A stretch of DNA of 11,525 nucleotides from Clostridia bacterium (GCA_900766495.1 CAAFVM010000001.1:1-11525), one strand, 5' to 3'. Shown: positions 1 through 5,846, numbered from the stretch's first letter. Translations and numbers: made by a program. The notes: generated by a model from the sequence alone, not told the origin.

Positions 1-27
1 AACGACTTCTTTCTTCTTCCCCGCGAC
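1..27. repeat. Dispersed TTCTTCTTCCCCGCGAC repeat, left end of window
   Basis: The first 27 bases match the last 27 (11499-11525) in the same orientation at 26 of 27 positions, differing only at base 6. The TTTCTTCTTCCCCGCG core also occurs at about 9531-9546 and 11266-11280, and in a weaker form at 9607-9621. No gene is present here. The copy probably continues beyond the window. Confidence 0.8.
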
Positions 28-52
28 TGAGCGGGGGTGTCAATATATCTTG

Positions 53-243
53 CTCTCTCCCAACTTGTGGAGTGAGGTGGATTGTGCGAAGTATGAGCAC
101 AAGACGGAGAGAGGATTGTTGCCTGATTTTTCGCAAAAGCTTTTTAATAAGGATAATATTAATTATTAAATATCAATCCTCTTCAGTCTGAATTTCGCTT
201 CGCTCAATTCAGCCAGCTTCCCCGCCTCTTGGGGAAGCCAAGG
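53..243. repeat. Composite hairpin repeat (MITE-like), two inverted arms around an AT-rich core
   Basis: The left arm runs 53-118. It has an outer stem CTCTCTCC (53-60) with GGAGAGAG (106-113) and an inner stem TTGTGC (82-87) with GCACAA (97-102). The right arm runs from 174 to about 243, with stems CTGAATT/AATTCAG (about 187-211) and CTTCCCC/GGGGAAG (about 217-237). The arms meet an AT-rich core through an exact 9-bp inverted repeat, AGAGGATTG (110-118) and CAATCCTCT (174-182). The design resembles intergenic palindromic repeats common in gut Clostridia. No open frame is worth calling. Whether it is mobile is inferred from its shape only. Confidence 0.55.
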
Positions 244-326
244 GGTTATGTATAAGCTTGCGAGAAAGTTTCTTCTTCTTGGGGAAAGCAAGACTATATT
301 TTTTAATAGCACCGCCACTCAATCAA

Positions 327-599
327 CGCTTCCGCGAGATGAAAGGCGCGCTCAACATGACAAAAAACTTTTGCATAAGTGCCGTTAATCGACTTATACG
401 CCCGTTTTTTGTTTTTTATGCGTTGCCGTTGCCGCCTTTCACACTCTGTCATTCCGAGCGTGTTTTTTTGGTTCGCTTCCGCGAGATGTTTCGACGGCGC
501 TTCGCTTGCTCAACATGACAGCGCGGGGGTGTCATTCCGAGCGAGGCGTTCTCACCCACCTGTCATTCCGAGCGTAGCCGAGGAATCTCGTGGAAACGA
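327..599. repeat. Array of inverted TGTCATTCCGAGCG / CGCTTCCGCGAGATG repeat modules
   Basis: Two related modules alternate in opposite orientation. The rightward form starts TGTCATTCCGAGCG and ends GAGGAATCTCGTGGAAACG. The leftward form starts CGCTTCCGCGAGATG and ends CAACATGACAG. Seen here are a degenerate leftward copy (327-363), a truncated rightward copy (446-460), a full leftward copy (474-521), a truncated rightward copy (530-546) and a full rightward copy (560-599). The spacer 377-424 is identical over 48 bp to 11408-11455. Reading frames through this block are by-products of the repeats. The array begins only about 15 bp beyond the riboswitch terminator. Confidence 0.8.
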
Positions 600-614
600 A
601 AAAATTTCCGTAAT

Positions 615-663
615 AAAAGAAAAAGTTGCCTGACTGCGTTTACTCTTACGCTATCCGGCAACT
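615..663 (-). terminator. Intrinsic terminator forming the riboswitch expression platform
   Basis: Read on the minus strand, AGUUGCC (663-657) pairs with GGCAACU (630-624). Inside this are GAU/GUC and GCGU/ACGC pairs separated by single symmetric mismatches, closed by the loop AAGAGUAA. A U-rich tail follows (UUUUCUUUU, 623-615). The first arm is also the 3' strand of the c-di-GMP aptamer, so aptamer folding and terminator folding exclude each other. It is the only terminator downstream of the diguanylate cyclase gene, so it probably also ends that transcript. Confidence 0.85.
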
Positions 664-730
664 GGCTGGCTGCTTTTAACAGCCCCTTTAGCTTTGCGTC
701 GCAACCTCGCGGTTGTTTTGCTCTTATATA
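652..730 (-). ncRNA. Cyclic di-GMP-I (GEMM) riboswitch aptamer
   Basis: On the minus strand the RNA reads, in pieces, GAGCAAAAC, AACC-GCGA-GGUU, GACGCAAAGC, GGCUG-loop-CAGCC and CAGUUGCCGG. These are the signature elements of the c-di-GMP-I class: a GNRA-capped stem (GCGA, about 703-714), the invariant GACGCAAAGC joining segment (about 691-700), a second stem (about 670-686) and the 3' GUUGCC strand. The base before CAAA is G, as in c-di-GMP binders; the cGAMP-binding subclass has A there. The terminator arm lies in the aptamer's 3' strand, so ligand binding should prevent termination (an ON switch); that direction is inferred. It starts about 20 nt after the stop codon of a diguanylate cyclase on the same strand, and no gene follows it inside the window. 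Confidence 0.9.
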
Positions 731-748
731 CTAACTGATATTTAATTT

Positions 749-1840
749 TTACTCGCCGACCGCGTCGGTTAAAACTCCGCCGCCCTTGAGCAGTTGCCCG
801 TATTCCACGAACCCGCCCTTTTTGTTGGACTTGGCGTAATACAAAGCGTCGTCTACTTTTTTGAATATATCGGAAACGTCTTCGCTTTTGGCGGAATATA
901 CGCCGCCGCTCAACCGCAAAAGACAGTTCTTCTGCCTGCCGAGCTCCGCGTTAACGTTTTTAAGTTTTTTTATAAGTTCGCCGCTTTCGCCGTCATATAA
1001 CACAACGAATTCGTCTCCGCCGTAACGGTACGCGCCGCTTGCAAACTCTTTTTTAAGTTCGCGGGCAATAATTTTCAAGCATTCGTCGCCGAAATCGTGA
1101 CCGTAATTGTCGTTTATGATTTTGTAATCGTCAACGTCTATTATAGCCATGCTGAACAACTTGCCGCTATTCGCTACTTCGTCGGTTGCTTTATCGAACG
1201 CGCGGCGGTTTCCAAGCTGGGTAAGCCTGTCGGTTTCGGAAAGAGCTTCAAGCTTTTCAACGTCACTCAATTCTTTAACCGCAAGCGAATAATGCCTGTA
1301 GCACACCAGAATCGAAACAATTATAAACATTATGAAATAAAGCACGTGCACGGGATTTTCGACGAACAACCTGAACCCGCCCGTTTCGCCGGCTATTATC
1401 AGAACGAGCGCCGCAACGCATACCATAACGCCGTATATATACGGATTTATTACAAACATTCCCGCAATAATCATTATTGCGGTAACGAAAAACGCACTGC
1501 TGTAACCGCACTGCAAGTCTAAATAACTTTTCGCCGTGGCGCAAGCTATGAACAACGCGCAGAACGCATACATAATTATTATTCCGAAAGAGGAAATGTC
1601 TTTGCCTTTAAGTTTTGCCAAAAGTATGGCTTCGCACGCAAAGCACATCGCTATTATTATACAGTCGATTATTACGTGCGCGGAGTTGTTCTGCCCCGCA
1701 AACCCGGGCGATAGCAAACGGAATATGAGTATTGCTATTTCGAACACGGCAACAGCCGCAAACAGCAAAACATAACCGCCGTAATATTTTTTAAAAAAAG
1801 CCCTTATTAATTTATTATCGGATATTTTTGCTTTCGCCAT
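749..1840 (-). CDS. Membrane-bound GGDEF diguanylate cyclase
   Basis: Predicted to make cyclic di-GMP from two GTP at the inner face of the membrane. The protein has 363 residues. Six hydrophobic segments (about 22-42, 54-77, 84-103, 115-131, 134-152, 164-184) form a sensor of no recognised family. A GGDEF domain follows (about 195-350). It has DRLTQLGNRR (204-213), the metal-binding Asp235 in IIDVDD, NDNYGHDFGD (243-252) and an intact GGDEF signature (274-278), so it should be catalytic. The RxxD inhibitory site expected just before RYGGDEF is absent (KEFASGAY instead), so classical product inhibition is unlikely. There is no EAL or HD-GYP partner domain. The ATG at 1840 lacks a good ribosome-binding site, but no better start exists. 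A c-di-GMP riboswitch follows immediately downstream. Confidence 0.93.
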   Translation of the reverse strand: MAKAKISDNKLIRAFFKKYYGGYVLLFAAVAVFEIAILIFRLLSPGFAGQNNSAHVIIDCIIIAMCFACEAILLAKLKGKDISSFGIIIMYAFCALFIACATAKSYLDLQCGYSSAFFVTAIMIIAGMFVINPYIYGVMVCVAALVLIIAGETGGFRLFVENPVHVLYFIMFIIVSILVCYRHYSLAVKELSDVEKLEALSETDRLTQLGNRRAFDKATDEVANSGKLFSMAIIDVDDYKIINDNYGHDFGDECLKIIARELKKEFASGAYRYGGDEFVVLYDGESGELIKKLKNVNAELGRQKNCLLRLSGGVYSAKSEDVSDIFKKVDDALYYAKSNKKGGFVEYGQLLKGGGVLTDAVGE

Positions 1841-1868
1841 GCTTCGTTTGCCCGAATATCTAAAATTA

Positions 1869-1874
1869 ATTATA
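1869..1874 (-). promoter_or_regulatory. Possible proximal -10 element for the diguanylate cyclase gene
   Basis: A perfect TATAAT lies on the minus strand 28 bp before the ATG at 1840. No good -35 hexamer sits 16-18 bp further upstream, so on its own it is weak support for a promoter. The stronger promoter at 2188-2216 also points at this gene. Confidence 0.3.
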
Positions 1875-2006
1875 TCCCTTATTCCGATATCCCCATTTAT
1901 CCGTTATAACCCTTATTTCGCAATTTTTCCGATTTTTCGGTTTTGCCGATTTTTTCGATTTTTACGGTTTAAGCGCGCCGCTTTTTTCTTTTGCAATTAA
2001 AGATTA

Positions 2007-2044
2007 TTTCGCTTGCGACAGCAAGCGAAAGGGGCGCGCCCCTT
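2007..2044. repeat. Perfect 10-bp hairpin next to a 16-nt GC-rich palindrome
   Basis: TTTCGCTTGC (2007-2016) and GCAAGCGAAA (2021-2030) form a perfect stem with a 4-nt loop. The overlapping AAGGGGCGCGCCCCTT (2029-2044) is fully self-complementary. On the plus strand it is followed by TTGTTTTTT (2043-2051) and resembles an intrinsic terminator, although no plus-strand gene lies upstream. On the minus strand the double hairpin closes the candidate RNA that starts near 2181, but without a U-tract, so termination there is uncertain. Confidence 0.6.
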
Positions 2045-2052
2045 GTTTTTTC

Positions 2053-2181
2053 GGCTTTTCAGCCTTATATTTATCGCACGAACGCGGTTTGTTTTTTTTA
2101 CCGATGCGGGATATTTTCCCTACGGGCATTAGGCTTACGTTCACCCGAACAGCCTTAAAACCGCTACTATTACGAGCTTGT
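2053..2181 (-). ncRNA. Candidate structured RNA (unrecognised) or structured leader of the cyclase mRNA
   Basis: A transcript starting near 2181 would fold well. GCGGUUU (2164-2158) pairs with AAACCGC (2090-2084) and closes a junction with two hairpins. Hairpin 1 is GGCU-GUUC-loop GGGU-GAAC-GUA-AGCC (2154-2132). Hairpin 2 is AUGC-CCGUA-GGGA-loop-UCCC-GCAU (2129-2104). The loop bases CGGGU of hairpin 1 can pair with GCCCG of hairpin 2, a possible pseudoknot. A GAAA-capped GGCU/AGCC hairpin (2064-2053) follows, then the double hairpin at 2044-2007. I do not recognise 6S, SRP, tmRNA, RNase P or a known riboswitch. An 85-codon frame overlaps it but reads straight through the stems and is not credible as protein. 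The 3' end is undetermined; the RNA may run on into the cyclase gene. Confidence 0.5.
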
Positions 2182-2187
2182 ATGACA

Positions 2188-2216
2188 ATTATATAACGAA
2201 ACGAGTTTACTGTCAA
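2188..2216 (-). promoter_or_regulatory. Perfect consensus sigma-A promoter (TTGACA-17-TATAAT)
   Basis: The -35 TTGACA (2216-2211) and the -10 TATAAT (2193-2188) are both perfect matches, with the optimal 17-bp spacer. Transcription should start near 2181 and run leftward, away from the end of the thiamine pyrophosphokinase gene. The next protein start on this strand is the cyclase at 1840, about 340 nt away. Such a strong promoter before a long, structured, non-coding stretch supports an RNA gene or a regulated leader. Confidence 0.8.
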
Positions 2217-2278
2217 CCAAAAAACAACAAGAGTTTTTACTTTTTTATTTTTTTCATCCACGTTTCACAAAAATCGAG

Positions 2279-2299
2279 CAAAAAACCGCCGAAAAGCGG
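2279..2299 (-). terminator. Weak intrinsic terminator after the thiamine pyrophosphokinase gene
   Basis: On the minus strand CCGC (2299-2296) and GCGG (2289-2286) form a short GC stem with a TTTTCG loop, followed by TTTTTTG (2285-2279). It lies about 90 bp past the stop codon at 2387. The stem is only 4 bp, so strength is doubtful. Confidence 0.4.
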
Positions 2300-2386
2300 G
2301 CTAATCGCCATATACGCGGGCTTTGTTGAGCCTTTATTGTTTCTTGTTTTTGTTTATTTATGTTTTAATTGCGGTTTATTTACGGC

Positions 2387-3016
2387 TTATTTACGCTCGA
2401 ATTTCGATAAAACCACCGCAATCACGCCTTTTTTAACGCTTATACTCGTTTCGCCGCGCAGCGACCACTCGTTACTCGCCCCTAAAGGGAAACCGTTGGT
2501 AAGCTCGGTTTCAAAAAGCTCCCATTTCGCGCCTTTTACGGTAACGCCCTCGCACTTATCGGAAAGGGCGAACACCGAAAGCGACTTTTCTTCCTGCTTT
2601 TTAAGCGTTATTTCGCCGGAAGAAAATACGTAAAAGTCATCGTATAAGCCCGTTATCCGCACTTTCGCCCCGCGCAAAGCCGCATACGCCGCCGTTTGCA
2701 TGTTAGCAAGAAAATGGTCGTATCTGCCGCCGAGCGCGCAATATATATAAATATCGTTATATCCCCGCGCGCACGCTTCCTTCACCGCGAACATGGTGTC
2801 GGTGTCGTCTTTATCGTGAGGCAACACCTTTACTTCGCCGACGCGCGGAATATCGCCCGAATACGAATCGAAATCGCCCACTATAAGGTCGGGCGTTATT
2901 CCCGATTTCAGGCAATATTCGTAACCTTTATCGCAAGCAATAACGAACGCGCCGTTTGCCGCATTATCGGGCAAATAATAATCTCCGCCCGAAATTATAA
3001 CGCACTTTTTCTGCAT
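2387..3016 (-). CDS. thiN: Thiamine pyrophosphokinase
   Basis: Transfers diphosphate from ATP to thiamine, giving the cofactor thiamine diphosphate in the cytoplasm. The 209-residue length is normal for the family. The catalytic domain shows ACDKGYEYCLKSGITPD (27-43), GDFDS (47-51), DDTDT (70-74) and ALGGRYDHFLAN (94-105). The C-terminal thiamine-binding domain has the expected GASNEW (179-184). I place the start at the ATG at 3016, with AGGGG 7 nt upstream. A GTG 12 codons earlier (3052) would put its AGGGG only 2 nt away. It follows ispE by 45 nt and is probably co-transcribed. In Bacillus this gene usually sits near rsgA and rpe, so the ispE neighbourhood differs, with no metabolic link that I can see. 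Confidence 0.93.
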   Translation of the reverse strand: MQKKCVIISGGDYYLPDNAANGAFVIACDKGYEYCLKSGITPDLIVGDFDSYSGDIPRVGEVKVLPHDKDDTDTMFAVKEACARGYNDIYIYCALGGRYDHFLANMQTAAYAALRGAKVRITGLYDDFYVFSSGEITLKKQEEKSLSVFALSDKCEGVTVKGAKWELFETELTNGFPLGASNEWSLRGETSISVKKGVIAVVLSKFERK

Positions 3017-3061
3017 ATGTATACCCCTGAAAAATTCGTTTAATCGATACACGTCCCCTAC

Positions 3062-3955
3062 TTAACGCTTAAAATCGTTCGCAGTGGTCTTCAACGTTTT
3101 TGCCTTATATCCGAAAACAATCATTTTTTCGGTTGCCCAGTCGCACAACTCGCGGGTTTGAAAAATCGCGCACACAGTGCTTCCGCTTCCCGTCATAAAC
3201 GCGCCGTCCGGCGAAAGACTTTTTATCTTTTCGTAAAGGTCTTTTACCTCGCCGTTTATTGCGCAGGCGGGCGCGTAAAGGTCGTTTTTGCAAAGCGAAA
3301 AATCGGGAGTATCCCCCGCCAAACTTTCAATAAAGCGGTCTATATGCCCGTTAACCGCACTTTCGCCCGTGTTTTCGCAGTAAGAAACGCCGCTTAACTC
3401 GTCGAATTTTTTAAAGCACTGCGCGGTATCAACGCCGTTTTCGGCAAAAGCCACGGTTAAGTAAAAATCGTTTTTAATTTCTATCGGCGTTATAATTTCG
3501 CCCCTGCCTTTAAGCCTGCACGCGCCGCCGTTAAGCAAATACGCCGTGTCGCTTCCCAGCTCGTTGGCAAGCGCTTCGAGGTCGGCACCCTTTTTGTAAA
3601 TACGCTCCATTGCGCGCAGCACAGCCGCCGCGTCGGTAGACGAACCGCCCATTCCGCTTGAAAAAGGTATATTCTTTCTTAAAGTTATATCTACGCCGTT
3701 CGAGCAAGTCTTCTCGCAGTAAAGCTTTGCCGCCTTAAACGCGTTGTCGCGCTCTGGTTCGTAATCGGCAAAAACCCGAATCGGCACACCGCGCAGATTC
3801 AGGTTTATTTTTTTGTCGCGGCGGCTTTTTACAATAAGCGTATCGTAAAGATTTACGGTGGTTACAACGCTGTCAAGTTCATGGTAACCGCCCGCGCTCC
3901 GTCCGACGTTTAATATTAAGTTCACCTTGGCAAACGCCTTTTCAAACGTAATCAT
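3062..3955 (-). CDS. ispE: 4-diphosphocytidyl-2-C-methyl-D-erythritol kinase
   Basis: ATP-dependent GHMP-family kinase that phosphorylates CDP-methylerythritol, the fourth step of the MEP route to isopentenyl diphosphate. At 297 residues the length is typical. The N-terminus has the family motif with catalytic Lys10 (AFAKVNLILNV), then GGYHELDSV (22-30), the ATP-binding loop PFSSGMGGSSTDAAAV (97-112), the catalytic-base Asp136 in LGSDTAYLL, and the C-terminal glycine motif GAFMTGSGSTVCAIF (251-265). The motif around Asp136 usually reads ADVPFF, so TAYLL is a mild divergence; the Asp is kept. The ribosome-binding site is poor. It lies 68 bp after the SipL-like gene with no clear promoter between, so it is probably in the same transcript. 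Confidence 0.95.
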   Translation of the reverse strand: MITFEKAFAKVNLILNVGRSAGGYHELDSVVTTVNLYDTLIVKSRRDKKINLNLRGVPIRVFADYEPERDNAFKAAKLYCEKTCSNGVDITLRKNIPFSSGMGGSSTDAAAVLRAMERIYKKGADLEALANELGSDTAYLLNGGACRLKGRGEIITPIEIKNDFYLTVAFAENGVDTAQCFKKFDELSGVSYCENTGESAVNGHIDRFIESLAGDTPDFSLCKNDLYAPACAINGEVKDLYEKIKSLSPDGAFMTGSGSTVCAIFQTRELCDWATEKMIVFGYKAKTLKTTANDFKR

Positions 3956-4023
3956 ATTTTTCTTTTGTTGCCCTACTTTTGCGTTTTATTGCGATAACGG
4001 GCTTATAGAGGCACTTTTTGTTT

Positions 4024-5502
4024 TTAAATATCTATTCTGCGGTAAACCGCTATTGAATAATCTTTGCTTGCGGGAAATTCGGTTTCGCCGCTTTGGGATA
4101 ATAATTCACGCTCGGAAACGCCCGCTTTTTTGCACACGTCCCACGCGGTTTCGCCCTTTTTAACGAATATAAGGCTTACGGCTCCGTCGTCGAGCGGCTT
4201 CGCCTCGCCCTCTTCTATTGCCGTAATAAATTTGCGGGCGCACGGCTTTTCGTCAAGAACGATAACCGTAATTTCGCCCTCAGCCATAACCTTTCCGTCA
4301 AACTCTTTAACGGTAACGCCGCGAACAAAACACTCTAAATCGGCTACGGCGCAAACGGGTGAAAATTCAAGCGAAAACGGCAGTTCGCAACAGGTCTTCG
4401 CATATTCTCCGTTTTGGTTTAAAGCAACGATTTCGGTTTTTAAAACGCCGCTTACAACAAGCTTTTCGCCGCCGACCGAATAGTTAAGCCCGTCGATACA
4501 ACTGCCCAAAACCTTTTTTATTTCGCCGTCTTTTGCGCACACGGCTTCGCCGAACGCCTTGCTTTTAAAAGTCTTCTGCTCGGCGGAAGAAACCACGGCA
4601 TACTCCTCGGCTTCGGTTTTGATTTGGTTTGTAAGAGAGAAGCAGTCATCGACGCATTCGAGCTGTTCCTGCGAATAAACCACGGTGTAAAATTTAAGAG
4701 AATAGCCGAACGTGACGGTGGAATTAGCCGAATCGTCGACGGTTTCAACCCTGAAATTCGCACCGCAAACGCGCACGTCGCCGTAACACGAAAGGTCGGG
4801 CGACACGCCCTCGCACTCCTGCTCTATTCTGAAAGTAAACGCCGTATTTTCGCGGATTTCTTCCCCGTCCGCGGTTAAAATAAGCAGTTCTCCCGCCACC
4901 TCGCAATCGCAAATCACGCTGTCCACCCCGCACTGCGCCGAAATTATGCGCGCGGTTTCGCACGAGTAAAGTATTTTTTTAATTACGTAGTTATAAGTTT
5001 TTTCTTCTTCTACCTCAAACGCGTCGCATTTGCGGCAAATTTCGTTAAGCGCGGAAAACTCCGCCTTTTTTACCACAAGCCCGTCGGCATCCTCTATGTA
5101 AAAAAACTCTTTTTCAACCGCAAATTTTGCTTCTGCCGTAACGGTAGCGGTAACGCCGAACCCGCCGGGTTGCGAGCTTACGCGCACTTCGTCTACGGTC
5201 ACGTCCACAAGCGGCTCGCCTTTGTACGCCCCGTCGAACGGGATAAGCACCGAAAAATCGACGCCGCTCTCGTAACGGTCGGTTTCGCCATCGGGCGTTA
5301 AATATAAAACGGTTATGCGCGCGCGGATACTTGCCTCGGCACCCGCTTCGCCCGCGGTTACCGATTTCACCCTGCACGTCGCCGTTGCCGCAATTATTTT
5401 ATCTACCGCGCCCTCTTCCAAGGCCGCGTCGGTTTTAAAGCCCGCGGTCACGGTTCTTTTTATTATTTCTGTTTGCTTAAACGATTTTTTATTTATTTCC
5501 AC
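4024..5502 (-). CDS. sipL: SipL-like spore-coat morphogenetic protein (DUF3794/SPOCS repeats plus LysM)
   Basis: Probably a mother-cell protein that links the SpoIVA basement layer to the coat, as Clostridioides difficile SipL does. The 492 residues hold about three DUF3794/SPOCS-like beta-rich repeats (roughly 33-105, 190-260, 340-415) and a C-terminal LysM domain (about 443-492, with FVKKGETAWDVCKKAGVS). This order and length match SipL. I choose the GTG at 5502, which has GGAGG 8 nt upstream (5515-5511). The longer frame back to 5598 would start with TTG inside the ferredoxin terminator, and its hydrophobic N-terminus is then an artefact. There are 20 cysteines (about 4%), which is notable. 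Expression is probably sporulation-specific from the promoter at 5525-5552. The family call is firm; the exact SipL role is inferred. Confidence 0.85.
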   Translation of the reverse strand: MEINKKSFKQTEIIKRTVTAGFKTDAALEEGAVDKIIAATATCRVKSVTAGEAGAEASIRARITVLYLTPDGETDRYESGVDFSVLIPFDGAYKGEPLVDVTVDEVRVSSQPGGFGVTATVTAEAKFAVEKEFFYIEDADGLVVKKAEFSALNEICRKCDAFEVEEEKTYNYVIKKILYSCETARIISAQCGVDSVICDCEVAGELLILTADGEEIRENTAFTFRIEQECEGVSPDLSCYGDVRVCGANFRVETVDDSANSTVTFGYSLKFYTVVYSQEQLECVDDCFSLTNQIKTEAEEYAVVSSAEQKTFKSKAFGEAVCAKDGEIKKVLGSCIDGLNYSVGGEKLVVSGVLKTEIVALNQNGEYAKTCCELPFSLEFSPVCAVADLECFVRGVTVKEFDGKVMAEGEITVIVLDEKPCARKFITAIEEGEAKPLDDGAVSLIFVKKGETAWDVCKKAGVSERELLSQSGETEFPASKDYSIAVYRRIDI

Positions 5503-5524
5503 TCTTTCGTCCTCCGCTATACAA

Positions 5525-5552
5525 ATTGTATGCCGATAGCGCGAAAGTATGA
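5525..5552 (-). promoter_or_regulatory. Promoter of the SipL-like gene, resembling the sigma-E type
   Basis: On the minus strand TCATACTT (5552-5545) is followed after 12 bp by CATACAAT (5532-5525). The downstream box matches the CATA-type -10 of the mother-cell factors sigma-E and sigma-K, and the upstream box matches the ATA-containing sigma-E -35, with spacing 1-2 bp shorter than the usual pattern. The same stretch can be read as a fair sigma-A promoter (TTCATA-17-TACAAT). The predicted start near 5518 leaves a very short leader before GGAGG. Given the gene product, sigma-E is the better reading. Confidence 0.5.
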
Positions 5553-5572
5553 ACAAAAAAGCTAAAAAAAGG

Positions 5573-5606
5573 TAAAACAAAAGCCGCTTGTTTTTCAAAG
5601 CGGCTT
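5573..5606 (-). terminator. Intrinsic terminator of the ferredoxin gene
   Basis: AAGCCGCTT (5606-5598 on the minus strand) pairs perfectly with AAGCGGCTT (5589-5581) around an 8-nt loop, followed by TTTTGTTTT (5580-5572). It starts 7 nt past the ferredoxin stop codon. It insulates the SipL-like gene from the ferredoxin promoter, which fits that gene having its own promoter. Confidence 0.88.
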
Positions 5607-5612
5607 ATTGTA

Positions 5613-5783
5613 TTACTCTTCTTCGGGAGCGCCTACCGGGCAAACCGAAGCGCACGAGCCGCAAGAAATGCAGGTCTCGGCATTGATTTCGTAATGCTCG
5701 CTGCCTTCGCTGATAGCGCCTACGGGGCAGTTATCTGCACACGCGCCGCAAGAAATGCAGTCGTCTTTGATTTTGTAAGCCAT
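5613..5783 (-). CDS. 2[4Fe-4S] ferredoxin, clostridial type
   Basis: Small soluble electron carrier of 56 residues, the usual size for clostridial ferredoxins. The two halves each carry a cluster motif, CISCGACADNCPVGAI and CISCGSCASVCPVGAP, eight cysteines in total in the CxxCxxCxxxCP pattern. The ATG at 5783 has a strong AAGGGAGGT 7 nt upstream. It stands alone with its own promoter and terminator, so it is expressed as a single gene and probably highly. Partners such as pyruvate:ferredoxin oxidoreductase or hydrogenase are not in the window. Confidence 0.96.
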   Translation of the reverse strand: MAYKIKDDCISCGACADNCPVGAISEGSEHYEINAETCISCGSCASVCPVGAPEEE

Positions 5784-5817
5784 TGTGGATACCTCCCTTG
5801 ATTTTTCGATTGCTTAC

Positions 5818-5846
5818 AGTATAGCACACTTTTCTGATTTTGTATA
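5818..5846 (-). promoter_or_regulatory. Sigma-A promoter of the ferredoxin gene
   Basis: On the minus strand TATACA (5846-5841) and TATACT (5823-5818) are separated by 17 bp, matching 4 and 5 of 6 consensus bases. Transcription would start near 5811, about 28 nt before the ATG. Confidence 0.6.

Noticed and set aside
327..599. CRISPR array
   Set aside because: The repeats alternate orientation, vary in length and are truncated, spacers are irregular, and no cas genes are present.
258..633. Overlapping open frames of 84-86 codons on the plus strand
   Set aside because: They lie entirely in the dispersed repeat modules, lack ribosome-binding sites and have repeat-derived, low-quality compositions.
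2004..2261. 85-codon minus-strand open frame with a basic product
   Set aside because: It begins upstream of the consensus promoter, so its start codon would not be on that transcript. It reads through several perfect RNA stems and a palindrome and has no family pattern.
3017..3052. Upstream GTG start for thiamine pyrophosphokinase
   Set aside because: Its AGGGG would be 2 nt from the start; the ATG at 3016 has correct spacing and matches family N-termini.
5503..5598. N-terminal extension of the SipL-like frame with a hydrophobic segment
   Set aside because: The first codon is TTG inside the ferredoxin terminator, while a GTG with a well-spaced GGAGG exists at 5502.
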